DNA of 64,000 nt from SZUA-584 sp040768905 (GTDB lineage: Bacteria; Bacillota; Clostridia; Christensenellales; SZUA-584), in NCBI GenBank assembly GCA_040768905.1, contig JAXGMA010000001.1, forward strand, positions 124,001 to 188,000. Reading direction: 5' to 3'. Below the pieces are notes generated by a model. That model did not search any database. It saw only the letters and a program-made list of their open reading frames with translations, and was not told where the DNA came from. Below, one piece after another: positions 41,105 to 50,433 of the stretch. Every line of letters begins with the position of its first letter. The stretch's first letter is position 1. The translations under genes and the position numbers were made by a program.

Positions 41105-42088
41105 ATGAATGTGAATAGCAAATTGAAAAAAATACTTAAGGATTATAATGTTACATTGGTTTTGATATTTGCAGTTATTGTGTCGGCATTGTTATCAGAT
41201 GTGTTTTTAAAATGGACAAACATTACGAATATCTTAAGGCAGCTCACTCCTTTAATACTGGTCAGCATTGGGATGATCACAGTGGTTCTTACGGGAGGCA
41301 TTGACTTATCTGTCGGTTCGACAGTAGCGGTCGCAAGCGTAACCTGCTCGATTCTCGTTGCCCAGACATTTGTGCAAATGGAGAGCTGGGGATTAATTTT
41401 GGCAATACTTATCTCTTTAGTTGCGGGTATAGTTTTTGGCAGCATAACAGCCATGCTCGTTGCTGTTTTCAATGTTGCTCCTTTTGTCGCATCTTTGGCT
41501 ATGATGACGATAGGACGAGGACTGGCCTATGTGATTACCAATGGCGAGCCGGTACGTCTGGATCCCAGCCTGCCGACAAATAATGCGCTGATTGGGTTTG
41601 GTAGCGATAAAATCCCGGGCATAGAACTTCCATGGCCTATACTTGTAGGTTTGGCGGTCACTTTGCTGTTCTGGTATATTTTCAGGTATACTAGTTTTGG
41701 GAGACTAACAATTGCCACGGGCAGTAATGAAAATGCCGTTAAGCTATCCGGAATTCAGGTTGCAAAATATAAGTTCGTCGCTTATCAGATATCAGGGTTG
41801 CTGTGTGCATTTGCGGGAATCATCATCACGGCGCGGTCTGGTGTGGCGGTACCCAAAACAGGTGAGGGCCTAGAACTTGATGCGCTGGCTGCCTGTGTAA
41901 TTGGCGGCGCGAGCTTGAGCGGCGGAAAAGGGAAGATAATCAATACTGTAGTCGGCGTATTAGTACTTGGTCTAATTGGTAATATAATGAACCTCATTAG
42001 CGTTCCGGTGTATCCGCAGCAAATCATTAAAGGTGTTATTATCATCATCGCTGTGTTGTCAAGGGGAATAAAAAAATCAGGCTATTAG
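41105..42088 (+). CDS. Sugar ABC transporter permease (RbsC type)
   Basis: A 327-residue membrane protein with about nine or ten helices and the family segments LVSIGMITVVLTGGIDLSVG, NVAPFVASLAMMTIGRGLAY and CVIGGASLSGGKGK. It forms the membrane channel of a ribose/galactose-type importer. Five bases separate it from the ATPase gene. Nothing intact follows on this operon: the next 1.8 kb holds only gene remnants, so catabolic partners seem lost. Confidence 0.95.
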   Translation: MNVNSKLKKILKDYNVTLVLIFAVIVSALLSDVFLKWTNITNILRQLTPLILVSIGMITVVLTGGIDLSVGSTVAVASVTCSILVAQTFVQMESWGLILAILISLVAGIVFGSITAMLVAVFNVAPFVASLAMMTIGRGLAYVITNGEPVRLDPSLPTNNALIGFGSDKIPGIELPWPILVGLAVTLLFWYIFRYTSFGRLTIATGSNENAVKLSGIQVAKYKFVAYQISGLLCAFAGIIITARSGVAVPKTGEGLELDALAACVIGGASLSGGKGKIINTVVGVLVLGLIGNIMNLISVPVYPQQIIKGVIIIIAVLSRGIKKSGY

Positions 42089-42136
42089 GATAATTATTAA
42101 AGTCAAAGAACGCATCAAAGAAAGAAAGCGCTGATT

Positions 42137-42620
42137 AATGCGGCACTACCCGCTGCTGTGTCGCTGGAGCAAATCGTGCAAAGCATACAAAAAATCGTTG
42201 CTCTTTCAGGCGAAAATTCGGCAGCCTCCAACGAGCAGGCCTCAGGAATCACACAAATAGACAGCGGTATTGAGCAGCTTTCCGCGGTCGTGCAAAGCAG
42301 TTCAGCCATTGCACAGCAGGCAAACTTCATCAGAAGAGCTTGCCGCCCAGGCAGATCATTTCATAGAAATGGTGCAGGTTTAAGCTCGGGCAAGATGATG
42401 CGCTTGCAGCCGAATCTGAAGCTGCCGAGGCAGAAACAGAAGAAATAGAAACCAACGAAAGCGCAGAGCTTGAAACCTTACAGCTTGGAACTGAAGAATG
42501 CAAGAACATTGAGCCAAAACCGCAGCGACTGAACTCGCAGAGCCCGAGTTCATAGAGCCCGAATTCACAGAGCCTGCAACGGCAAAACCGGAAAGCGAAA
42601 AACCTGTAAAGAGGAAATAA
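42137..42620 (+). pseudogene. Methyl-accepting chemotaxis protein, C-terminal remnant
   Basis: SLEQIVQSIQKIVALSGENS, AASNEQASGITQIDSGIEQL and SAVVQSSSAIAQQ are the end of a chemoreceptor signalling helix. A frameshift near 42320 leads to TSSEELAAQADHFIEMVQ, then an acidic tail (LAAESEAAEAETEEIETNES) and, after another shift, PEFTEPATAKPESEKPVKRK. Only the tip-distal helix survives; ligand and membrane parts are gone. Such receptors often sit beside sugar importers. Confidence 0.7.
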
Positions 42621-42807
42621 GAAGCAAAAAAGAAACACTCTGAGCCGCCTGGGAATAATGAGACTTGAAACGAGAAGAGAAATAGAGCGGGGCTTGCCAA
42701 GTCAGGAAGGCACGAGTTTAAAAAAGTATACATGACGAATTATATATTATGTTAGTTATACTCCACTCATGATAATCGTACACTCGAAATGGAAGTATTA
42801 TTATACT

Positions 42808-43031
42808 GCATTTTCTGAAAGCAATGATTTCCCATCAACACTTGAGGCTTTGAAAAAAGGCGCTGAGGCTGGCTGGCGTCCACAAAGGATACGGTGGCAA
42901 GAATTGGTTGGGCAAGTCGGCTCGGTGAACGCTCGCGCGGTGTGCTTGATGCAGGTGCAACGAGTTGCTTCCTGATACTGACCTCAATGGTTGATACCAT
43001 TATTGAATTGATTAAAAGGGGGTCTGTGTGA
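42808..43031 (+). pseudogene. Dihydroxyacetone kinase subunit L (DhaL) remnant
   Basis: AFSESNDFPSTLEALKKGAE in one frame is followed in another by STKDTVARIGWASRLGERSR and GVLDAGATSCFLILTSMVDT, ending at TGA 43029. SRLGERSRGVLDAGATS is the characteristic C-terminal segment of DhaL and DhaL-like kinases of sugar catabolism (for example in inositol or erythritol-type loci). The N-terminal nucleotide-binding part is missing. One frameshift is visible near 42875. Confidence 0.7.
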
Positions 43032-43360
43032 TGATTTCGGAGCTAAGCAGTAAAGGAGTCGACAATTCAAGACCGTTTCAGCTTAGATTGATTTTATTGA
43101 ATGTTTTTGGGACTGCTTTGCCCACTCTAAGTATTTGTGAAGAAGAGTCAGAGTAAAAAAAAATTATGGTTGCAACGGATTTTCCGCATGAATTGGTACT
43201 TTTTTGGATGGCTATCAAGGACCAGGCGCTTACCTTTTTTTCCTGTAATATTTGGATGTAGCGTAATGAAACGGATAAGATTTTGGGTGCACACTTAGTC
43301 TCTTGAATCAATGATTTGTAATTGTATCCATTATAAATATAATACGAAACCTATTAGCTA
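43032..43360. other. Gap between two catabolic gene remnants
   Basis: No supported gene, hairpin or promoter pair. Frames here are short and lack ribosome sites. Probably eroded coding sequence of the former operon. Confidence 0.4.
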
Positions 43361-43707
43361 AAGATCATTCTTGTCAACAATCACGGGCATCTGTGGATGC
43401 TGGAATCGGCGATTCAGGAATTTTTCAAAAGATTCCAGTTGCCGGGTTTTGCGAGTGTTGTGGAATGGCACCGTTCAGTCAGAGAGTTTTGGTATCCGAC
43501 AGACAGGGATGACTCATTGAGTACACATTTTGTTCATGCAGATGAGGCGGAAACGGCAGTGGCTATTTCTTGTTCCCTGATATGGTAGATATGTCTGTAT
43601 GCGTGGGCTCCCTGGCGGCCTCTATCGCGTTGTACGAAATATTCCGGCGCATAGCCGCTGCAAGATCCATTCTTGGCATAAAAGAAAAAAATACACAAAA
43701 GATTTAA
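43361..43707 (+). pseudogene. Creatininase-family amidohydrolase remnant
   Basis: KIILVNNHGHLWMLESAIQE, THFVHADEAETAVAIS and, after a one-base shift near 43575, LFPDMVDMSVCVGSLAASIA correspond to the C-terminal half of creatininase-fold metal hydrolases (metal-binding HGH and the ExET segment). Members of this fold open lactam or lactone-like rings, and one branch hydrolyses 3-dehydro-scyllo-inosose. With the DhaL remnant nearby, a lost polyol pathway is plausible. Identification is by motif only. Confidence 0.55.
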
Positions 43708-43905
43708 GCGGTTGTCTCACTCGGTATAGGCCAATCAGTGCCGTTTTGTATTGACAGGAATGCTCAAAACCTCTTATAATTTATGAGCATGTTTATATTA
43801 ATGTATCTAAATATGGTTTAATAGGCCTTCCTGCATAGAAAGCAAAAGCTTTTAAGAGGGACAAAATCACAACTGGCAGATGCAGCGCTCGAACGGAGGA
43901 TCAAA

Positions 43906-46536
43906 ATGTTTAAAAGCGATCAATCAGAAAGCCCCGTTAAAGGCGCGTATACATGCGTGATCAAAACATTGATTGATCTCGTTTTCATCGCTTTTTGCAC
44001 AGGGCTTTCAATGTTTTATCTTTTTATCAGCAATCTCACAGAACTCCCTTTCGGAGAAATCGTTTTGCCGCTTCTGGTCTTATCAGCTATCGGCTGGCTT
44101 TTATACCTCATACTGCGGATCACCCTCAAAGCATCACGGAAAGCTGCCCTGCTCTCCGGTATTGTCATGGCTATTATGGCAAACGCCGGCATGCTGGTAG
44201 CTGCGCTGGGGTACGCCGCTGTCCTGTTGATCAGCGCTGCAGTGGTGGCGGCCAGCTTTTTTGTTATTATCCGATTCGTCGGTGAAAGCACCGCTGGAAA
44301 GATAGAATTCATCGTGGCCGGCGTCGCTGCCGCTCTGATCGTTTTTAACATCGCCGTTTCGGTTCCTCAGTTTATCGAAAATCATCGTCTTTCGCAAACA
44401 GCGGCAGCCAAAGCAGCTTCGCTTGAAGAGATCGAAATACCTACGGAAGCTGCAGAGCTTCCGAACTTTTATATCTTCGTTTTCGATGAACTTGCCGGCA
44501 CGCAATGCATGCAGGAGGTTTTCGGATACGACAACACCGGATTCTACGATGAGATGCGCGCGCTTGGATTCACCATTTCCGATGAAAGCACCAACAATAA
44601 ACAGTTCACCATGGAAAGCCTTTCCGGCATGTTCAATTTTGACTATGCTTTTGACTACGACACGGACGGTTATTTTGCCTGCCGAGAACAGTTCCGGAAT
44701 GCAAGGTTTTTTACTCTCATGGAACAAATGGGTTATCACTTATATGAAACGGAGGTCAACGGTTTTCTCGATTTTGAGCCGCGTTTCCAATACGGCAGGA
44801 GCAAGGAATACCGGGTGACCGAGGATGGCAGAACCACACTCGAAGTGATCCTCGACCGGACTCTTTTTGCGCCCCTGATTGATGCGCTTGGAATATTACC
44901 CTCTAATTACGATCTTTTCGACGAGATACTGACCCACTATACGCTTCCCGAAAGCTATGGTTTCGAAAATGCCCTGACTTTCAGCTACATCTGTTCGCCG
45001 CATGCGCCTTTTATCTACGATATCAACGGAGAGCCTGTGGACGAGGCCAACAGCATGAATTGGTCGGATTCCCGATATTTCCTTGAACAATACGAATATA
45101 TCTGCGGGCGTATCGTGGAGACGATGGAAGGCGTTATCGAAAACGACCCTGATGCGGTCATCCTCGTTCTTTCGGATCACGGAGTCAAAGCAAACAAAGC
45201 CCTTTGGAACGGCCCTGAAACCACTTATGCGCAGTCTGTCGATACTTTTTTTGCCGCCTATACGGGCGGCAGGGACGATCTTGGGGACATTACCGGCCTT
45301 GACGGTGCGGATGTCCTCAAATCTGTGCTGAATACGCAGTTTGGTTTTGGATTTGATGTGCCTAAGAAGGTATCCGTTGATACGCAGCCGGCGGCCATGA
45401 TGTCTCTCACCGAAGCCACATCCGAACCGGAAATTGCAGCCGAACCCAAGCAGGAGCCTTTCGGCAAGCCAAACGTTTATTTCTTCATTGTAGACGAATA
45501 CAGCTCTTTTGATATGCTTTCCAAGTATTACGGCTATGATGCCAGAGAGTTTAATGATTTTCTTGATATGATGGGGTTTAATATCTCGAGAGAGAGTTAC
45601 GCCACCGATAACCAGACCACGCATTCCATCTGCGATATGCTCAATCTTGACTATATCTCAAGGCGGTATTCAAAAAGCAAGTGCCTAAAAGCCATTTCCA
45701 AGGCCAAGCTGTTCAAGGTCTTTTCTGATCTTGGCTATTCCCAGTTTCAGATGTCGACCAGCAATAAATACTTTAAGGGCAACGTCAGCCTCAAATCAAA
45801 GGCCGGGAAAAAGGCTTACCAGGCCATCTTGGCCGGCAGTGAGCCCGCCGTTTATGACAACGCCATATCCGCAGAGGTCTTGGAACTTCTCGAAAGCCAG
45901 AGCATGCAATTTTCATCAAATGTGCACACAGAGGCTCTTAATGAATGGGGGTTTTACCCCTCGGATTACATCCGCAGCTCCAAAGAGTACAAGAAACACA
46001 AGCTTAGAAATCGTGCGAATAAACGGCTTGCGGTCTTTGACTATTTTGAAAACCCTGCCAATTATGTTTACACCACACCGCGCGTGATATACAGCTATAT
46101 GTCTGCTTCCCACGTGCCCTTTGTATTCAACGAATATGGCGGCCTGATAAAATCCAGCCACAGCCGCAATTGGAGAGACACAAAAATATACTTGGATCAG
46201 TACAAATTCGTCAATAAACATTTCATGGCGAGCTTTTATACAATCATAAAAAATGATCCACAGAGCATCATCATTATGATGTCCGACCACGGCATACGCT
46301 ACCATGCTGACTGCAGCCAAAAACACAAATTTTATATCACTGATAAGGATTCATGCCGTATCATGAACGCAGTCTATATCAAGGGGCAAAAACATGACAT
46401 CGAAGGGCTTTCAGGGGTCAATACGCTGCGCTTTATACTCAGTCTCTACGACGGGCTGGATTTTTCCCCGATCAAAGATCCTATTACTTCTGAGTCTCCT
46501 GACCGTCTCCGAGGCATTATCCCCAAGCCCCGGTGA
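43906..46536 (+). CDS. Membrane protein with two tandem alkaline-phosphatase/sulfatase-fold domains
   Basis: An 876-residue protein: about five N-terminal membrane helices (residues 20-165), then two related extracellular domains. Domain 1 (about 185-495) starts PNFYIFVFDELAGTQCMQEV and has VILVLSDHGVK; domain 2 (about 521-860) starts PNVYFFIVDEYSSFDMLSKY and has IIIMMSDHGIRYHADCSQKH. VFDE/IVDE and SDHG are metal-binding motifs of the sulfatase/phosphoglycerol-transferase superfamily. Domain 2 keeps a His after SDHG, domain 1 does not, so one site may be inactive. CGGAGG precedes the ATG. Possibly a cell-surface polymer-modifying enzyme; substrate unknown. Confidence 0.75.
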   Translation: MFKSDQSESPVKGAYTCVIKTLIDLVFIAFCTGLSMFYLFISNLTELPFGEIVLPLLVLSAIGWLLYLILRITLKASRKAALLSGIVMAIMANAGMLVAALGYAAVLLISAAVVAASFFVIIRFVGESTAGKIEFIVAGVAAALIVFNIAVSVPQFIENHRLSQTAAAKAASLEEIEIPTEAAELPNFYIFVFDELAGTQCMQEVFGYDNTGFYDEMRALGFTISDESTNNKQFTMESLSGMFNFDYAFDYDTDGYFACREQFRNARFFTLMEQMGYHLYETEVNGFLDFEPRFQYGRSKEYRVTEDGRTTLEVILDRTLFAPLIDALGILPSNYDLFDEILTHYTLPESYGFENALTFSYICSPHAPFIYDINGEPVDEANSMNWSDSRYFLEQYEYICGRIVETMEGVIENDPDAVILVLSDHGVKANKALWNGPETTYAQSVDTFFAAYTGGRDDLGDITGLDGADVLKSVLNTQFGFGFDVPKKVSVDTQPAAMMSLTEATSEPEIAAEPKQEPFGKPNVYFFIVDEYSSFDMLSKYYGYDAREFNDFLDMMGFNISRESYATDNQTTHSICDMLNLDYISRRYSKSKCLKAISKAKLFKVFSDLGYSQFQMSTSNKYFKGNVSLKSKAGKKAYQAILAGSEPAVYDNAISAEVLELLESQSMQFSSNVHTEALNEWGFYPSDYIRSSKEYKKHKLRNRANKRLAVFDYFENPANYVYTTPRVIYSYMSASHVPFVFNEYGGLIKSSHSRNWRDTKIYLDQYKFVNKHFMASFYTIIKNDPQSIIIMMSDHGIRYHADCSQKHKFYITDKDSCRIMNAVYIKGQKHDIEGLSGVNTLRFILSLYDGLDFSPIKDPITSESPDRLRGIIPKPR

Positions 46537-46767
46537 GTGCTCCCTAATATTACAATGAGCTTGCTTCATGATGAAGCCATATTAATGGCGATGCCTAAAC
46601 AAACGCATGAGCAAGTCACCGTCATGTCGTTATGGTCAATGCAGCTGACGGTCTTTGTTGGCTGTTGGCGTAAGCCGCTATCATCTCATTGGATTCAGCG
46701 CTTTTAAGACACAAGATAAGTTGTACCAAGCGCACGCTTTCCCTACAATAGCTAAGGAGGAGATAAC
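46537..46767. other. Intergenic region before the second tagaturonate-epimerase-like gene
   Basis: No gene or clear promoter pair. It holds the ribosome site TAAGGAGGAG right before the downstream ATG at 46768. Confidence 0.4.
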
Positions 46768-48246
46768 ATGTCACAATTTTTCACTTCGGTTTACCCAAAC
46801 TCTGTGCATAAGATCGGAGACTGCAGCTTTTTTATTGCCCGCACGACGGACAGCGAGAAGCGGCTTGTGGTCGTCGGAAAAGAAATGTTTAGCGGTTTCC
46901 AAGGTGAAGAGATCCGCGTTGACGGAAGATCGGCATTGCTGTGCGAATTGAACACGCATAACGGCTTTTGCTTGATGGAGATTTTCCCGTTTACCAAACC
47001 AAAAAGCCACAAGGGTGCTGATTTTACGTTCGGATTTGGTGACAGGCTGGGTATAGCTGCTCCAGGGCATATCGACAGCATCCGAGGCAAAGACCTTTTC
47101 CCGATACTCGCACAGCAATCCGTACGCGAGATCACACTGACTGAACGCAGCTTCAAAGAGGTATTGTGTGACGCGGCTTTTTCAGTCTTCCAGGAGGACT
47201 GGCAGGAAGGTTACGGCGCTGACGGTGATCACCTTAAAACAGAGGAAGAGATACAAAGTGCGCTTGACTGCGGTTATACAATGATCACGCTGGATTGTTC
47301 CCAGCATATCCGTAACGATCTGCATGGCCAAAGCCGTGATTTTATTGATAAACAGTATGAGGATTTGCCGGATTCAATACGAGCCTGCTATGAAACTGCC
47401 TACTCGGACAGGACATTTACTGTTGAAGACAACCGTTTGTTTATCAGCAGCGGTGATATAAAATCGATCGTGCTGACTTACCATGAAGCCATCAGCTTTA
47501 CGGAAGATATCTTCCACCGTATCATCAATACATGCGGAAGGGATATTGATTTTGAGGTGTCGATCGACGAAACATATTGCACGACATCGCCTGAGGCGCA
47601 CTTTGTAGTCGCTTCTGAGCTCAAAAAGCGCGGAGTTGCGGTGGCGAGCATGGCGCCCCGGTTCAGCGGGGAATTTCAAAAAGGGATCGACTATATCGGA
47701 GACACCGCTGTTTTTGAATCGGAATTTAAGGTGCATCAATCAGTTGCGCGGCATTTTGGATATAAGCTGAGCATCCATTCAGGGAGCGACAAATTTAAAG
47801 TTTTCGGCATCATCGGCGAGCACACAGGAAGAAAAGTCCATGTGAAGACATCGGGTACAAGCTGGCTGGAAGCCGTCCGCGTGATTGCCTCGCATGCACC
47901 CGCGCTTTACCGGGAGATTCACAATTTTGCACTTGAACATTTTCAGGAAGCCAGCGCATATTATCATATCGGCGCAGACCCTGACAGGATCGCTCCTCTT
48001 GACAAAGTGCCCAACGGGCAGCTGGCGGATTATTTGGATGACCCCAATGCAAGGCAGGCGCTTCATATCATCTATGGGTTGTTGCTGAGCAAAAAGAATG
48101 AGGACGGGACTTATCGGTATAAAAATGAGTTATACCATGTGCTGAGGCAAAACGAAGACGCATACCGGAAGGCGCTCAAAGATCATATCTGGCGTCATCT
48201 GGATTCACTTGGCGCAGCTGATCTTCATATGGAACATCAAGAATAA
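46768..48246 (+). CDS. uxaE: Tagaturonate epimerase family protein, copy 2
   Basis: A 492-residue paralog of the protein at 25905-27437. The same signatures appear: FGFGDRLGIAAPGHIDSIRG, GYGADGDHLKTEEEIQ, SIDETYCTTSPEAHFVVASE, PRFSGEFQKGIDYIGDTAVF and SIHSGSDKFKVFGIIGEHTG. Sequence is diverged and GC-richer than copy 1, so the two were not duplicated recently. It stands alone after the phosphatase gene, downstream of the importer and remnants. Expected to epimerise a uronate-derived ketose. Confidence 0.85.
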   Translation: MSQFFTSVYPNSVHKIGDCSFFIARTTDSEKRLVVVGKEMFSGFQGEEIRVDGRSALLCELNTHNGFCLMEIFPFTKPKSHKGADFTFGFGDRLGIAAPGHIDSIRGKDLFPILAQQSVREITLTERSFKEVLCDAAFSVFQEDWQEGYGADGDHLKTEEEIQSALDCGYTMITLDCSQHIRNDLHGQSRDFIDKQYEDLPDSIRACYETAYSDRTFTVEDNRLFISSGDIKSIVLTYHEAISFTEDIFHRIINTCGRDIDFEVSIDETYCTTSPEAHFVVASELKKRGVAVASMAPRFSGEFQKGIDYIGDTAVFESEFKVHQSVARHFGYKLSIHSGSDKFKVFGIIGEHTGRKVHVKTSGTSWLEAVRVIASHAPALYREIHNFALEHFQEASAYYHIGADPDRIAPLDKVPNGQLADYLDDPNARQALHIIYGLLLSKKNEDGTYRYKNELYHVLRQNEDAYRKALKDHIWRHLDSLGAADLHMEHQE

Positions 48247-48337
48247 GAAGGAAAATAAAAAGTGCAGCAGGCCATCGTCTCGCAAAGCAGTTGCAGCAAG
48301 TGTATAAATCCGCTACAATGAGCGTGGAGGCGATGTT

Positions 48338-48916
48338 ATGTCCCATTTTTTCAGCTACATGGCGCGGATGAAACACATCAAGCGCTGGGGGCTCATGCGC
48401 AACACGCGTGAAGAGAATATCCAGGAACACTCGCTGCAGGCGGCAATGATCGCACATGCACTGGCGGTGATCAAAAACAGGCTTTTTAGCGGCAGCGTGG
48501 ACACCCAGCGCGTCATGGCACTCGCGGTTTACCACGAAGCGGGCGAAGTGATCACAGGAGACCTCGCGACCCCCATCAAGTATTTCAGCCCTGAGATCAA
48601 AACAGCCTATAAAGAGATCGAAAGCATTGCGGAACAAAAACTTGTCAGCATGCTGCCCAAAGCGGTAAGGGATGACTTTGAGGCACTCATACTGCACCGT
48701 GAACAGGACGCCGAAGCCTACGCGTTGGTCAAAGCGGCGGACAAAATCTGCGCTTATCTGAAATGCGTAGAAGAACTCTCGGCAGGCAACACTGAATTCA
48801 CCAAAGCCAAAAAAACCATCGAAAAGGCCATCAGCAGGATGGATAGGCCTGAGGTCAAATACTTTATGGCCACTTTCGTGCCGAGTTTTTCACTGACGCT
48901 TGACGAGATGGGTTAA
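48338..48916 (+). CDS. yfbR: YfbR-like HD-domain 5'-nucleotidase
   Basis: A 192-residue HD phosphohydrolase. HIKRWGLMRNTREENIQEHS (12-31) and ALAVYHEAGEVITGDLATPI contain the metal-binding His, the HE pair and Asp of YfbR-type dNMP phosphatases. Helps control deoxynucleotide pools. ATG at 48338 follows GTGGAGG. An SDR gene starts 11 bases after its stop, suggesting one transcription unit. It marks the return to GC-rich housekeeping sequence. Confidence 0.85.
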   Translation: MSHFFSYMARMKHIKRWGLMRNTREENIQEHSLQAAMIAHALAVIKNRLFSGSVDTQRVMALAVYHEAGEVITGDLATPIKYFSPEIKTAYKEIESIAEQKLVSMLPKAVRDDFEALILHREQDAEAYALVKAADKICAYLKCVEELSAGNTEFTKAKKTIEKAISRMDRPEVKYFMATFVPSFSLTLDEMG

Positions 48917-48927
48917 GGAGCGGTTTT

Positions 48928-49659
48928 ATGAAAACGGTGCTGGTGACAGGCGCGGCAACGGGCATTGGCAAAGCGACGGCGCAGTTGTTTGCCGCTGAAG
49001 GCTGCTGCGTGGCGGTGCATTACCATAAAAGCAAGGACGCTGCAGACGCGCTCTGTGCTGTTATCGCCCAGCAGGGTGGGCGCGCGTTGGCTGTCTGCGC
49101 CGATATTTCTTATAACAGCCAGGTGCAGGCCATGGTCGGTAAGGTTCTTGAGGTGTTCGGGCACATTGATGTGCTTGTCAACAATGCAGGAACGGCTCAG
49201 CAAAAGCTTTTTTGCGATATAACCGAAGAGGAATGGCGCGCCATGTTTGCGGTCAATGCAGACGGCGTGTTTTACTGCTGCCGGGCTGTGCTGCCCCACA
49301 TGATCTCGCGCAGGCAGGGCTGCATCGTCAATATTTCCTCCGTCTGGGGCAGTGTAGGCGCGTCTTGCGAGGTGCACTACTCGGCAGCTAAAGCGTCGGT
49401 CATCGGTTTGACGCGTGCGCTTGCAAAAGAAACCGGCCAAAGCGGGATACGCGTCAACTGCATCGCGCCCGGCGTGATAGATACGGATATGATAAGCGGG
49501 CTTGGCAAAGCGGATAAAACTGAGCTTGCGGCACAGACGCCGCTGGCAAGGCTTGGGACGGCTCTGGATGTCGCTGAAGCGGCCGTCTTTCTCGCATCAG
49601 AAAAAGCCGCCTTCATCACCGGGCAGATTCTCGGCGTGGACGGCGGTTTCGGAGTTTGA
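48928..49659 (+). CDS. Short-chain dehydrogenase/reductase (FabG/YmfI type)
   Basis: A 243-residue SDR. TGAATGIG (7-14) binds NAD(P), NNAG (about 90) stabilises it, and the catalytic Ser (NISSVWG) and YSAAK Tyr/Lys are present. The ending ITGQILGVDGGFG is typical of 3-oxoacyl reductases and of the elongation factor P 5-aminopentanone reductase group. Without fatty-acid genes nearby, the exact substrate stays open. It converges on sigH, with 18 bases between stops. Confidence 0.85.
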   Translation: MKTVLVTGAATGIGKATAQLFAAEGCCVAVHYHKSKDAADALCAVIAQQGGRALAVCADISYNSQVQAMVGKVLEVFGHIDVLVNNAGTAQQKLFCDITEEEWRAMFAVNADGVFYCCRAVLPHMISRRQGCIVNISSVWGSVGASCEVHYSAAKASVIGLTRALAKETGQSGIRVNCIAPGVIDTDMISGLGKADKTELAAQTPLARLGTALDVAEAAVFLASEKAAFITGQILGVDGGFGV

Positions 49660-49677
49660 ACATATTCAGTATGGGTA

Positions 49678-50334
49678 TCAGTCTGCGCTTCCGGTGGAAA
49701 CCAGTTTTTCCAGCTTGTTTTTAACGCGCTGCAGTGCGTTGTCAACGGATTTGACGCTGCGGCAGAGTTCCTCCGCAACTTCAAAATATGATTTGCCCTC
49801 TATATATTTTCGCAAAACCTGCATCTCAAGAGGCGAGAGGATCTTGCCCATCTTTGTTTCTATTGAAGAATAGTCTTCGCGACCGATGATGATCTCTTCG
49901 GGGTTGGATATTTTTGTGCTTGAGATCACATCAATGAGCATCCTGTCTGATTCCTCATCATAGGCGGGCTTGTTGAGCGATATATATGAATTGAGGGGCC
50001 GGTGCTTTTGACGGGTAGCTGTTTTGATAGCGGTGATGATCTGCCGCGTGATACAAAGTTCTGCAAATGCACGGAAAGAAGTCAGTTTGGTCGGCCGGAA
50101 ATCGCGGACAGCTTTGTATAAGCCGATCATCCCTTCCTGAACGATATCTTCCCTGTCAGCGCCGATAAGGAAATAAGAACGCGCTTTGGCACGTACGAAG
50201 TTTTTGTACTTATTGAGCAAAAACTCCATAGCACTGCCGTCAAAACCGCGTGCAAGTTCGGCAACAGCTTCGTCCGTCATATTCTCGTAGCTTGAATAAG
50301 TTTCTGTAAGTGATGGGCTTCCCAAAGTTGTCAA
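49678..50334 (-). CDS. sigH: RNA polymerase sigma factor SigH (Spo0H)
   Basis: A 218-residue sigma-70 family factor, the size of Bacillus SigH, which starts sporulation and stationary-phase transcription. Region 2 is GADREDIVQEGMIGLYKAVR and SFRAFAELCITRQIITAIKT; region 4 is SPLEMQVLRKYIEGKSYFEV with SVKSVDNALQRVKNKLEKL. TTG at 50334 is taken as start because GGAGGG lies seven bases before it and the promoter at 50378-50406 puts the transcript start after any earlier in-frame ATG with a leader. Gene order mrnC-thyX-rlmB-yacP-sigH is the classic clostridial one. Confidence 0.95.
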   Translation of the reverse strand: MTTLGSPSLTETYSSYENMTDEAVAELARGFDGSAMEFLLNKYKNFVRAKARSYFLIGADREDIVQEGMIGLYKAVRDFRPTKLTSFRAFAELCITRQIITAIKTATRQKHRPLNSYISLNKPAYDEESDRMLIDVISSTKISNPEEIIIGREDYSSIETKMGKILSPLEMQVLRKYIEGKSYFEVAEELCRSVKSVDNALQRVKNKLEKLVSTGSAD

Positions 50335-50377
50335 GCTTTGCCCTCCTGCACGGTTGCTCATATTTGATTGCCATTTT

Positions 50378-50406
50378 ATTATAACGGTTGTCCCAAAGAG
50401 CGTCAA
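50378..50406 (-). promoter_or_regulatory. Sigma-A promoter of sigH
   Basis: On the minus strand TTGACG and TATAAT are separated by exactly 17 bases. Transcription would begin near 50371, which rules out an ORF start at 50406 and supports the TTG start at 50334. It allows sigH expression apart from the upstream yacP operon. Confidence 0.8.
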
Positions 50407-50433
50407 GCGGTGCAGCTTACACCCTGGTGCAGA

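Noticed and set aside
43078..43311. 77-codon minus-strand frame between catabolic remnants
   Set aside because: No ribosome site or motif; the region is eroded sequence.
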